Assembly: GCA_002449145.1 (NCBI GenBank)
Contig: DKCG01000032.1
Coordinates: 36,256 to 100,255, forward strand
Direction of reading: 5' to 3'
Source of the DNA: Christensenella sp. UBA6880
GTDB taxonomy: Bacteria; Bacillota; Clostridia; Christensenellales; CAG-917
DNA length: 64,000 bases
Position 1 is the stretch's first letter. The number at the start of each line of letters is the position of its first letter. Position numbers and translations under genes: made by a program. This document shows, in pieces, positions 27,299-35,738 of the stretch. The notes below the pieces were generated by a model, which did no database searches, had not been told where the DNA came from, and saw only the letters and a program-made list of their open reading frames with translations.

Positions 27299-27475
27299 AT
27301 GTGCCGCCGTCGCGGAAACTTTGTTTCCGATGTGTATATCAAAAGATAAGAATTTATTTTTCAAAAGTCAAGCATTTTGAGGATGTGTGTGTTTTTCAAA
27401 ATAAATATTCATACAAGTGTATGTTTTTAATGAGGATTTAAGGATTTTTGAATATCGTTTTGGATGTGGGGCGCA

Positions 27476-27504
27476 TTGACAAAAAAGCGTTTTTATGGCA
27501 TAAT
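27476..27504 (+). promoter_or_regulatory. Promoter for the DUF1538/PII-like operon
   Basis: TTGACA at 27476-27481 and CATAAT at 27499-27504 with a 17-base spacer, 67 bases upstream of the chosen start codon. Confidence 0.7.
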
Positions 27505-27570
27505 AATATCCGCATTATATCTATAAATAAAATAAATAAAATAAATATATTTTGTCGGCAAATACACTGT

Positions 27571-29163
27571 ATGGAAAAAGAAAAGGACATACATATTCAA
27601 AAAGATCTTATGTCGCAAAGATCTATGGCGAAAAGCATCGGAATGAACACTCTTTCAAAGTTGAAAGAATCCTTGTTTTCCGTGCTTCCCGTTGCTGTTA
27701 TCGTGCTTATTTTCGCTCTTACGCCGATAACCGATTTTACGTCGAAAGAAATCGTCGCGTTTGTCGTGTCGGCGATTATGCTCATTTTGGGTATAGCGTT
27801 GTTCAACGTCGGCGCGGACCTTGCTATGACGCCTATGGGCGAACAGGTCGGCGCAGGTTTGACGAAGTCCAAAAAACTGCCTCTGCTTCTCGGCGTAGGT
27901 TTTGCTATGGGCGTGCTTATCACCGTTGCAGAACCCGATTTGAGCGTGCTTGCAGAGCAAGTCAAAGCGGTTATGAACAGCACCGTGCTTATCGTTACGG
28001 TGGGCGTGGGCGTAGGCTTGTTTTTGGTTATCGCAATCTCGAAAATCGTTTTCAGAAAGGACTTGTCTTCGCTGCTTCTGTTCTTCTATATGGTGCTTTT
28101 TGCCTTAACAGCGATTATGTTTGAAAAGGGCAAAGGCGTATTTTTGCCGATGGCGTTCGACTCGGGCGGCGTTACGACGGGACCTATCACCGTGCCGTTT
28201 ATTATGGCTCTCGGCGTGGGCGTCGCACTCAACTCGGGCGGCCGCAACGCAAAAGAAAACAGTTTCGGTCTTATCGCACTTTGCTCGATAGGTCCTATGC
28301 TCGCGGTTATGGCGCTGTCGCTTGCAACGAAAGGGGGTATGTCCTTTACGCTTTCCGACTACTCGATTGACGCAAATCTCGGCGCAAACTTCGCGCCCGC
28401 TCTCGGCGGCGTCGCTCTCGAAGTGCTTATTGCGCTCGGTCTTATCGTCGTGTTCTTTGCGATACTGCAAGTGACCGTCCTCAAACTTCCCAAACAAAAA
28501 TTGCTTCAAATCGGCATAGGTATCCTTTATACCTACGTCGGACTCGTGGTGTTCCTCACGTCCGTCAAGGTCGGATTTATGCCCATAGGCTTCAAACTCG
28601 GCGCTCAAATCGCAAACTTCTCCAAACCGCTTCTCATCGTATTTGCGTTCGTGATAGGTTTCGTGGTCGTTCTTGCCGAGCCTGCCGTGCACGTCCTCAA
28701 CAAGCAAGTCGAACAAATCACCAACGGCGCAGTGTCCAAACGCTCTATGCTCGTTGCGTTGTCGATAGGCGTGGGATTGTCAATCGGTCTTAGCGTCATA
28801 AGAATCATTTACGGATTCTCGCTTCTTTACTATCTGATTCCCGGGTATCTCATTTCGCTCGGATTGTCGTTCTTCGTGCCGAAGATTTACACCGCAATCG
28901 CATTCGACTCGGGCGGTGTTGCAAGCGGTCCGTTGACGTCGAGTTTCATTTTGCCGTTTGCAGTCGGCGCGTGCGCCGTGCTTTGCGGCGAACAAGAGGT
29001 GCTCAACCTCGCTTTCGGCATCGTCGCTATGGTTGCGATGACCCCGCTCATCACAATCCAACTTCTCGGCTTCAGAGCGGTGGCAAGCGCGAAAGTCAAA
29101 GACAAAATCGTTATGCGCCGTATTCTCGACGCAGACGACGAGCAAATCATCAACTTTATGTGA
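27571..29163 (+). CDS. DUF1538 (UmpAB-like) membrane permease
   Basis: A 530-residue protein with two homologous halves of about six hydrophobic segments each. Each half has an EPxxxVL motif (EPDLSVLAEQV and EPAVHVLNKQV) and a conserved FDSGG signature (GGVTTGPITVPF and GGVASGPLTSSF). This is the DUF1538 pattern, in which UmpA and UmpB are fused. Such proteins are known to be linked with PII-like regulators, and two follow here. The substrate is unknown. ATG 27571 has no good SD; an upstream part of the frame overlaps the promoter. Confidence 0.87.
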   Translation: MEKEKDIHIQKDLMSQRSMAKSIGMNTLSKLKESLFSVLPVAVIVLIFALTPITDFTSKEIVAFVVSAIMLILGIALFNVGADLAMTPMGEQVGAGLTKSKKLPLLLGVGFAMGVLITVAEPDLSVLAEQVKAVMNSTVLIVTVGVGVGLFLVIAISKIVFRKDLSSLLLFFYMVLFALTAIMFEKGKGVFLPMAFDSGGVTTGPITVPFIMALGVGVALNSGGRNAKENSFGLIALCSIGPMLAVMALSLATKGGMSFTLSDYSIDANLGANFAPALGGVALEVLIALGLIVVFFAILQVTVLKLPKQKLLQIGIGILYTYVGLVVFLTSVKVGFMPIGFKLGAQIANFSKPLLIVFAFVIGFVVVLAEPAVHVLNKQVEQITNGAVSKRSMLVALSIGVGLSIGLSVIRIIYGFSLLYYLIPGYLISLGLSFFVPKIYTAIAFDSGGVASGPLTSSFILPFAVGACAVLCGEQEVLNLAFGIVAMVAMTPLITIQLLGFRAVASAKVKDKIVMRRILDADDEQIINFM

Positions 29164-29172
29164 GGGGGTATT

Positions 29173-29646
29173 ATGGCTGACAAAATCGTGGAAAAAGTCA
29201 AAAAAGTCGCAAAAAAAGCGGCTGCCAAAAATGCGGAAATAAAAGCCGCAAGAAACAATGCCTCGTCCGCGCCGAAGGTAAATTCGGGCAAACTTATGTT
29301 GCTCGTGAGTATCGTTCCCAACAACAAGGCGGAATTTTACACCGACCTTTTGCAATCCTCTTTTGAGGTGAACTTCCAATGGACGGCGCGCGCAAGAGGT
29401 ACGGCAAACGCCGAAATGCTCAGCCTTTCGGAATGGAACGACCAAACAAAAACCGCAATTTTCAGCGTAATTAAACAAGAAAGAGCGAAAGAGGCTCTCG
29501 CTACGCTTGAAAATAAATTCAACACAATAAGAAAAGGCAAAGGCATTGCCTTTACCGTGCCGTTTTCAAGTATGATAGGCGTTGCCGCATACGGATTTTT
29601 GAGCAATAACCTCAAAACAGTGAAGGGGGAAAACAATGAGCGATAA
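29173..29646 (+). CDS. PII-like regulator with basic N-terminal extension
   Basis: A 157-residue protein. Residues 1-38 are Lys/Ala-rich and may form a helix. The rest has the PII-like ferredoxin fold order (LMLLVSIVPNNKAEFYTD, ARGTANAEM, TKTAIFSVI, FTVPFSSMIGV). The T-loop lacks the tyrosine of GlnB. GAGGGGG lies before ATG. It follows the DUF1538 permease by 9 bases and overlaps the next PII-like gene by 11, so the three are made together. It probably gates or senses the permease's substrate or a nucleotide; that is inference. Confidence 0.78.
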   Translation: MADKIVEKVKKVAKKAAAKNAEIKAARNNASSAPKVNSGKLMLLVSIVPNNKAEFYTDLLQSSFEVNFQWTARARGTANAEMLSLSEWNDQTKTAIFSVIKQERAKEALATLENKFNTIRKGKGIAFTVPFSSMIGVAAYGFLSNNLKTVKGENNER

Positions 29647-29959
29647 ACAATATCAAGTCATCGTGTGTATAGTCAACAACGGTTTTGCCGACGAGGCAAT
29701 GGACGCCGCTCGCGCCGTGGGCGCAAGAGGCGGTACGGTTATGAGCGCAAGAGGCACTGCCAATATCGAGGCGGAAAAAGCGTTTCAAATCCAAATCCAA
29801 CCCGAAAAAGAAATGATTATGATTCTCGTGAGCGAGGATATAAAAGAGGACGTTATGCACGCGCTTTACAGAAGCGTAGGCACGCATACGCCCGCGCACG
29901 GAATCGCCTTTGCAATGCCCGTAGACGGCGTTGTGGGAATCGGCACACCCGCTCAATAA
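29636..29959 (+). CDS. PII-like regulator
   Basis: A 107-residue PII-like protein (MSDKQYQVIVCIVNNGFADE, GARGGTVMSARGTA, IMILVSEDI, FAMPVDGVVG). The GARGGTVMSARGTA stretch corresponds to the T-loop region and resembles the Ump-linked PII-like proteins. Its start overlaps the first PII-like gene by 11 bases, with AAGGGGGAAAAC upstream. The pair may form a heterotrimer; this cannot be shown from sequence. Confidence 0.85.
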   Translation: MSDKQYQVIVCIVNNGFADEAMDAARAVGARGGTVMSARGTANIEAEKAFQIQIQPEKEMIMILVSEDIKEDVMHALYRSVGTHTPAHGIAFAMPVDGVVGIGTPAQ

Positions 29960-30015
29960 TCGTTTGTAGCGAAATAATCAAAATATGAAAATTGCCACCG
30001 ACAGATATGAAAAAT

Positions 30016-30049
30016 GCCACCGAATTTTCGGTGGCTATATTTTTTTGCA
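30016..30049. terminator. Terminator after the PII-like operon
   Basis: GCCACCGAA-AA-TTCGGTGGC-like palindrome (30016-30035) followed by TATATTTTTTT. The 16 bases before it (ATGAAAA.TGCCACCGA) are duplicated just upstream at 29985. Confidence 0.85.
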
Positions 30050-30113
30050 ACATAGTTTATTTTTTTGCACGATAGTTTATGGCTTTTTGCACGATAGTGC
30101 AAATCCGTCTTTA

Positions 30114-31112
30114 TTATCTTCTGTAATCGTCGCGGGGATAGCGGTCGTCGGGGCGGGAATCGTAGCGCGGATCGCGTCTTTGATCGTAGTCGTCTTGCGA
30201 GTCGTAACGAGGGTCGGAACGCCTCGAATCGTAGCGAGAATCATAGCGCGAATCGTAACGATCGCCCTCGCGATATGTGCGTGTGGAATCGTAGTCGAAC
30301 TCGTTTCTTCCGCGTTCTTTGCGCATTACGCTCTTGCCTTGCGAACGGTCGTTTTTAGAGGGTTTGAAAAGCAAAATCGCAATGATAATCGCAGGCACTG
30401 CTATGCCTATGATAAGCACTATGCGAAGCGCAAGCGACGTGTTGGGGATTATGTCGCCTTTGTCGGGATCGGGTTCGGGCTTGCTTGCAAGCAGTCTGTC
30501 GCGTTCCGCTTGCGCAATCGGGTGATAGGGAACGGTAAATTCCTCAAAAGAATCGCGAGAAGAGAATCCAAAATAATTTGATCCGTCTAACATTGCGACA
30601 ATATAGATGAGATTTGCGTCTTCGGTGTGATAACCGAGAAACTTTACGGTGTAGTCGGAATTGATTTCAAGACCGTTGAAAGCAAGCGATTCGTCTTTAA
30701 GTGTGAGTCGCACATCGGGGAACGGTGACACGCCGTCCGCAAAGACTACCGGCGAGCAAGTCGGTACAGTTTCAGATGCATAATAGAACTCTTGGTTAAA
30801 GCCGCAATAAACTACGGGATAATATTGCCCGATATTGCTTGCACCAGACAGATAGATATAATAACTTTCGGGAATATAGAATTTGTCGTTGTTTCCGCGA
30901 AAAAGACACAATGTCGATGCGCCTGCGTATGCGTTGCCTTCGAGATTGGATACCGGCGCAACCAACACCTCTTGCGTGGAATCGGCGTACGCTATCTTGT
31001 AGGGCAGAAGTATGCCCATAAGTACGCATACCGAAAGCGCGACGCTCGCCAAAATCAATGCAAGCGCGGATAGGATTCTTTTGGATAAAATTTTCGCACA
31101 CCTTTTTTCCAT
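30114..31112 (-). CDS. Membrane protein with YDSR-repeat cytoplasmic tail
   Basis: A 332-residue protein. A hydrophobic signal or anchor spans residues ~13-42, followed by a ~190-residue extracytoplasmic region with aromatic-rich beta strands. A single membrane segment (LRIVLIIGIAVPAIIIAILLF) starts near 229, and the cytoplasmic tail (~255-332) is extremely rich in Arg, Asp and Tyr, with seven or so YDSR units ending in RDDYRR. I recognise no family. The tail could bind nucleic acid or condense; this is speculation. It runs convergent with the PII operon and divergent from the terminase gene. Confidence 0.75.
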   Translation of the reverse strand: MEKRCAKILSKRILSALALILASVALSVCVLMGILLPYKIAYADSTQEVLVAPVSNLEGNAYAGASTLCLFRGNNDKFYIPESYYIYLSGASNIGQYYPVVYCGFNQEFYYASETVPTCSPVVFADGVSPFPDVRLTLKDESLAFNGLEINSDYTVKFLGYHTEDANLIYIVAMLDGSNYFGFSSRDSFEEFTVPYHPIAQAERDRLLASKPEPDPDKGDIIPNTSLALRIVLIIGIAVPAIIIAILLFKPSKNDRSQGKSVMRKERGRNEFDYDSTRTYREGDRYDSRYDSRYDSRRSDPRYDSQDDYDQRRDPRYDSRPDDRYPRDDYRR

Positions 31113-31247
31113 ACGCTTATAATACTATAATCTTTGACAAATTGAAAGTCTTTAAGTACAACTTTTCACCGCTTTTTTTGTCGCAAACGCGAAAATATAG
31201 TGACATAATTGTTTGTTTTTCGCAAAGTCGAGGGGTATGCTTTGCGT

Positions 31248-32684
31248 ATGAAAGACGATAAAGATGTGTTGAAACTTATACAAATCCAAAAAGAAATAGA
31301 TTCGAGAAAACGCGACGCTCTTGCAAATTACAACAAGGACTTCGTACACGAAAAGCAGATGACATTCCACCGCTCGCAAAAAAGAAACAGATGGGTTTTC
31401 GGGGGAAACCGCTCGGGAAAGACGGAATGCGGCGCGGTGGAATGCGTTTGGCTTGCAAGGGGGATTCACCCTTTTCGCCAAAATCGAGATAACGTGTTCG
31501 GCTGGGTGGTGAGCCTCTCGCAACAAGTGCAGCGCGACGTCGCGCAAGCGAAAGTGCTTAAATACCTTGCGCCGAGATATATCGAGGACATCGTTATGCT
31601 CGAAGGCAAGAAAGGGTCGCCCGAGTACGGCGTTATCGATTATATCGTGGTGAAAAACGCTTTCGGCGGCACGAGCAAAATCGGCTTCAAATCCTGCGAC
31701 CAAGGACGAGAGAAGTTTCAAGGCGCGTCCCTAGATTTCGTGTGGTTCGACGAAGAACCGCCAAAAGATATTTACGACGAGTGCCGTATGAGAGTGTTCG
31801 ACAGAAAAGGGGATATTTTCGGCACGATGACGCCGCTCAAAGGCTTGACGTGGGTGTACGACGAGATTGAATTGAATACGAGCGAAAATCCCGAAGTGTG
31901 GTGCGAGTATATGGAATGGAACGACAATCCCTACCTCGACAAATGCGAGATTAAGGCTATGGAAAGCACCGTCTCAAAGCAAGACCAACTGTCGAGAAGA
32001 TTCGGAAAATTCTCGACGGCGGAAGGACTGGTGTATCCCGAGTTCGACCAAAACGTACACGTCATAGAACCCTTCGATATACCCAAAGAATGGCAGTGCG
32101 ACATATCCATCGACCCCGGACTTACCAACCCTACGAGTTGCCACTTTTACGCGGTGGACTTTGACGGAAACATATACGTCGTGGCAGAGCATTTCGAGGC
32201 AGGACAATCCATTGACAGACACGTCGCAAAAATCTTCGAGATTGCAAATCGCCTCGACTGGAAAAGAGACGAGAAAGGACGGCTTCGCGCACTCATCGAC
32301 AGCGCGGCGAATCAAAGGACTCTCGCTTCGCAAAAGAGCGTCGCAGAGTTGTTTTGCGAAAAGGGTATTTTGGTCAATACCAACGTAAACAAGGATTTAT
32401 ACAGCGGAATACAGCGTATAAAGTCGTTGTTCGAACAAAGACCGCCAAAAATATTCATTTTCAAAAACTGCGTGAATCTCATCAGAGAACTGAAAGGCTA
32501 CTGGTGGGGCTCAAACGACAGACCCAAGAAAATCGACGATCACGCTTTGGACGAATTGAGATATTTCGTTATGTCGCAACCCTCGCCCGCAAAGCCGCTA
32601 AAACCGCCGAAATCGATTATACAGACCGACAAAGAAAGACTTATGAGAGATTGTAGGAGGGAAAAAATATGGAAGTCGAATTGA
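31248..32684 (+). CDS. Phage terminase large subunit
   Basis: A 478-residue packaging motor. The ATPase half has Walker A GGNRSGKT at 52-59 and a Walker B-like DFVWFDEE near 164-171. The C-terminal nuclease half keeps the acidic residues (SIDPGLTNPTS, RALIDSAA, DDHALDELRYF). It packages DNA into preformed capsids and cuts concatemers. No small terminase gene precedes it. ATG 31248 is chosen (GAGGGG 12 bases upstream). It is the first gene of the virion cassette and overlaps the next gene by 16 bases. A possible promoter (TTGACA 31134, TACAAC 31157) lies upstream. Confidence 0.93.
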   Translation: MKDDKDVLKLIQIQKEIDSRKRDALANYNKDFVHEKQMTFHRSQKRNRWVFGGNRSGKTECGAVECVWLARGIHPFRQNRDNVFGWVVSLSQQVQRDVAQAKVLKYLAPRYIEDIVMLEGKKGSPEYGVIDYIVVKNAFGGTSKIGFKSCDQGREKFQGASLDFVWFDEEPPKDIYDECRMRVFDRKGDIFGTMTPLKGLTWVYDEIELNTSENPEVWCEYMEWNDNPYLDKCEIKAMESTVSKQDQLSRRFGKFSTAEGLVYPEFDQNVHVIEPFDIPKEWQCDISIDPGLTNPTSCHFYAVDFDGNIYVVAEHFEAGQSIDRHVAKIFEIANRLDWKRDEKGRLRALIDSAANQRTLASQKSVAELFCEKGILVNTNVNKDLYSGIQRIKSLFEQRPPKIFIFKNCVNLIRELKGYWWGSNDRPKKIDDHALDELRYFVMSQPSPAKPLKPPKSIIQTDKERLMRDCRREKIWKSN

Positions 32685-32953
32685 TAAAATCCTTGCTTAA
32701 ACGCGCAAAGGGTTATAGATACAACGAAGTTCAAGAGGAATACTCGGTCAAAGAGGACGGCGAGTTTGTGCTGACCAAAAAGAAAGTCGTCAGAAAATAC
32801 TGTCCGCCCGACGCAAGCGCGCTCAAAGCATATATGGATTTTGCGGGCGAGCAAAACGCCGCCTCTATGAGCGACGAGGAACTCGAAAACGAAAAGCAAA
32901 AACTAATAGATAAAATCAAAGACGAACTGAAAAAAGAAACGCAAACGAAATAG
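32669..32953 (+). CDS. Small cassette protein of unknown function
   Basis: A 94-residue protein with strong AGGAGGG upstream of its ATG. It has mixed charge, with a KKKVVRKYCPPDASALKAYMDF segment (K/R then CPPD) and a helical Glu/Lys-rich C-terminus. Small proteins with this CPPDxxAxxxYL pattern often lie next to terminase genes in Firmicutes phages, where a DNA-binding or structural role is assumed. It is followed by a 150-base gap with a hairpin (GGCGAGAGGGTCGC) and the portal gene. Confidence 0.8.
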   Translation: MEVELIKSLLKRAKGYRYNEVQEEYSVKEDGEFVLTKKKVVRKYCPPDASALKAYMDFAGEQNAASMSDEELENEKQKLIDKIKDELKKETQTK

Positions 32954-33103
32954 TTTGTCGATTGAAACGCAAACAAGCGATTTACAAAATATACGCGTTG
33001 CAAAAAGTTTGCGCTCGAATATAAAACGATAAAAACGACTTTTTTCGTCCTTTTCGTAAAGGCGAGAGGGTCGCTTTTTTATAGCAAAATGAAGGAGATT
33101 TTT

Positions 33104-34993
33104 ATGTCTGAAAAAGAAGAAAGAATCGTTGCGGACGTCACCGCCGATTTCAAAAAAAGACAGGAAGCAAGACGCGCGGTGGAACTCAACTGGCGACTAA
33201 ATATGAATTTCGTCGTCGGCAATCAGTTTGCGCAAATCTCGTCGAAAGGCGACATCGAGGAAAGCGGAAAAGAATACTTCTGGCAAGAAAGAGAAGTGTT
33301 CAACCACATCGCGCCTATCCTCGAAACGAGGCTCGCAAAACTCGGCAGAGTCAAGGCAAAAGCGCAGGTGCGCCCCGCAACCGCAGATGACGACGACGTT
33401 GCGTCCGCCGCGCTTGCGTCGAAACTTATCGACGCCGTGTGCAAGGAAAACGACTTTTCGTCGCAACTCGCTCTCGCAAATACGTGGAGCGAGATTACGG
33501 GCAGCGCGTTTTTCAAAATCACGTGGGACGCTCAAAAGGGTCACTCGCTCGACGCGGAAGGAAAAATCAAAGAGGGCGACGTGACTATCGCACTTTGTCC
33601 GCCTTTCGAGATTTTTCCCGAAGATATTGCAATAACCGACATCGACAAACAATCCTCGATTATCCACGCAAAAGTGCTCACCGAACAGGAAGTTAAGAGC
33701 ATTTGGGGCAAGGAAGTCAAGGGCGGCGACGTCAACGTGTTTTCTTTCGATAACGCCGACGTCGGCGGCGGTTTGGGTTATACCGCTTCCATTCCGAAAA
33801 TCGTCAGCGAGAAAAAGGAAAACGCGGTCGTGGTGATAGAAAAATACGAAAAACCCACGAGCGAGTGCCCAAACGGCAGGCTCACCATAGTTGCGGGCGA
33901 TACGCTCATTTTCAGAGGGGATATGCCTTACCTCAACGGCGAGGACGGACAGCGCGGCTATCCGTTTGCGAAAATGACGTGTATCGACAATCTCACAAAC
34001 TTCTTTGGAACGTCGGTCGTCGAGAGAATCATTCCCGTTCAGCGCGCGTACAACACAGTCAAAAACAGAAAGCACGAGTATATGAATCGTATGGCTGTGG
34101 GCGTATTCGCGGTCGAGGACGGCTCGGTGGATACCGACGATTTGCAAGAGGAAGGCTTGCCCCCGGGAAAAGTGGTGGTGTATAGGCAAGGTAGCACGCC
34201 GCCGAGAGTTATTTCGCCAACGCACGTTCCGAGCGAGTTCTCGCAAGAGGAAGAAAAACTGCTCAACGAATTTGTGATGATAAGCGGCGTAAGCGAGGTT
34301 ACGACCTACTCGCAAGTGCCGTCCAATGTCGCTTCGGGTACTGCGATTTCGCTGTTGCTCGAACAAGACGACACGCGTATCGCTCTCACCGCCGACAGCC
34401 TCAGAGAGTGCATAAAGAGGATAGGTAAGCACGTTTTGCGCCTATACCGTCAATACGCGAAAGTGCCGAGAGTGAAGCGTATCACGGGCGAAAACGGCGA
34501 AGTGGAAATCGCTTCGTTCTGCGCGGGCAACATCGACAGCGAGGACATCGTTTTCGATACCGTCAGCGACATCGAAGACACGCTTTCGGCAAGGCGCGCT
34601 ATGGTGTACGACTTGCTCAAACTCGGTCTTTTCGCCGACGAGAACGGAAAACTCTCGACTTCCACAAAAGCGAGAATATTTGAAATTCTCGGATTCGGAA
34701 ACTGGGAAGACGGAAGAAACAACGACGAAATGCACCGCAAAAAAGCACTCAAAGAAAATATGGATATGCTCAAAAAAGTCGTGCCGTGCGACTTCTACGA
34801 CGACCACGCGATTCATATCGCCGAACACGTCAGGATGTGCGTGTCCTCGAAGTGTACGCAAAACAAGGCGCTACGTGACAGAGTGGCGGAACACATCGCA
34901 AAGCATACCGAACTTTTGGGATTTAAGGACAACGTAAATTTGCTCGAAAGCAAACTCGAAAAGGGGACAGACAATGAACGACAAACAAATTGA
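33104..34993 (+). CDS. P22-type portal protein
   Basis: A 629-residue protein of the length of P22-like portals. It has an early VADFKKRQ region, then MNFVVGNQF and the EREVFNHIAPILETR block, an acidic middle, and the clip/stem region (FGTSVVERIIPVQRAYN, VASGTAISLLLEQDDTR). The portal is the dodecameric DNA gate at the capsid vertex. ATG 33104 has AAGGAG 8 bases upstream and is preferred to the longer start. Its end overlaps the scaffold-like gene by 20 bases. Confidence 0.9.
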   Translation: MSEKEERIVADVTADFKKRQEARRAVELNWRLNMNFVVGNQFAQISSKGDIEESGKEYFWQEREVFNHIAPILETRLAKLGRVKAKAQVRPATADDDDVASAALASKLIDAVCKENDFSSQLALANTWSEITGSAFFKITWDAQKGHSLDAEGKIKEGDVTIALCPPFEIFPEDIAITDIDKQSSIIHAKVLTEQEVKSIWGKEVKGGDVNVFSFDNADVGGGLGYTASIPKIVSEKKENAVVVIEKYEKPTSECPNGRLTIVAGDTLIFRGDMPYLNGEDGQRGYPFAKMTCIDNLTNFFGTSVVERIIPVQRAYNTVKNRKHEYMNRMAVGVFAVEDGSVDTDDLQEEGLPPGKVVVYRQGSTPPRVISPTHVPSEFSQEEEKLLNEFVMISGVSEVTTYSQVPSNVASGTAISLLLEQDDTRIALTADSLRECIKRIGKHVLRLYRQYAKVPRVKRITGENGEVEIASFCAGNIDSEDIVFDTVSDIEDTLSARRAMVYDLLKLGLFADENGKLSTSTKARIFEILGFGNWEDGRNNDEMHRKKALKENMDMLKKVVPCDFYDDHAIHIAEHVRMCVSSKCTQNKALRDRVAEHIAKHTELLGFKDNVNLLESKLEKGTDNERQTN

Positions 34994-35723
34994 AAACGCA
35001 ATAAAGAAAGGCATTGAAAGCAAAGGCGCAATCGAAGTGGGCGAAGAAATCGCAAAAGCAATTCTCGTCGGTTCGCAAAACGACGACTTTATCGAGCAAA
35101 AAACGCAAGATGAAATGCCCGTTGCGCAAATAGAAATTAAAACTCAAACGAATCAAACCGCGCAAGGCGACAGCGCCGAAAGCGCGGATAAACAAGACAA
35201 AAAGCAATCTTTCGGCAAATTCAAAAACCCCGAAGAATTGCTCAAAGCGTATCGGGAACTTGAAAAAGAGTTTACCAAAAAATCGCAAAAACTCTCGAAA
35301 CTCGAAGCACTCGCTGACGGCGAAAGTCAAGGTTTTGACGACGAAACCTTTAAGGTTGCGGCGGATAAGTTTTTTGAAAATACCCCGTCCGCAAAACCGT
35401 TCGCAAAGGACATCGCTCTCAAAATCATCGAAAAGCCCGAACTCAAAAAGGACAAAAATTGCCTTTCCGTCGCGCTTATGCAAGTGCTTATCGACAAGTT
35501 CAGAACGCCCGAGCAACTTATGCAAGACGGACAATTTTTGAACGACTACGTGCTTTCGTCGAGCAAGGTCAGGGACGCAATCATCGGCGCGTACCTCAAA
35601 GATATTCGCGACGGACAACCGCCCGCGACTCTTTCGGGCGACGGGCTTCAATGCGTAGCACCCTCGAAAAAAATCAGAAGCATAGAAGAAGCGGGAAGAA
35701 TGTTTTTGAAAAATAACGAATAA
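34974..35723 (+). CDS. Scaffold-like capsid assembly protein
   Basis: A 249-residue hydrophilic protein lying between portal and major capsid genes, the normal place for a scaffold. It is rich in Lys, Glu and Gln with a FGKFKNPEELLKAYRELEKEF segment (split here: FGKFKNPEELLKAY then RELEKEF) typical of phage scaffolds and a C-terminal SIEEAGRMFLKN. There is no protease domain. No sequence family is certain; the assignment rests on order, size and composition. GGGGACAGACA lies before ATG. Confidence 0.75.
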   Translation: MNDKQIENAIKKGIESKGAIEVGEEIAKAILVGSQNDDFIEQKTQDEMPVAQIEIKTQTNQTAQGDSAESADKQDKKQSFGKFKNPEELLKAYRELEKEFTKKSQKLSKLEALADGESQGFDDETFKVAADKFFENTPSAKPFAKDIALKIIEKPELKKDKNCLSVALMQVLIDKFRTPEQLMQDGQFLNDYVLSSSKVRDAIIGAYLKDIRDGQPPATLSGDGLQCVAPSKKIRSIEEAGRMFLKNNE

Positions 35724-35738
35724 AGGAAGACAGAAATT

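Noticed and set aside
33004..33088. Terminator between the small cassette gene and the portal gene
   Set aside because: Hairpins are weak and the cassette is co-oriented; not convincing enough to list.
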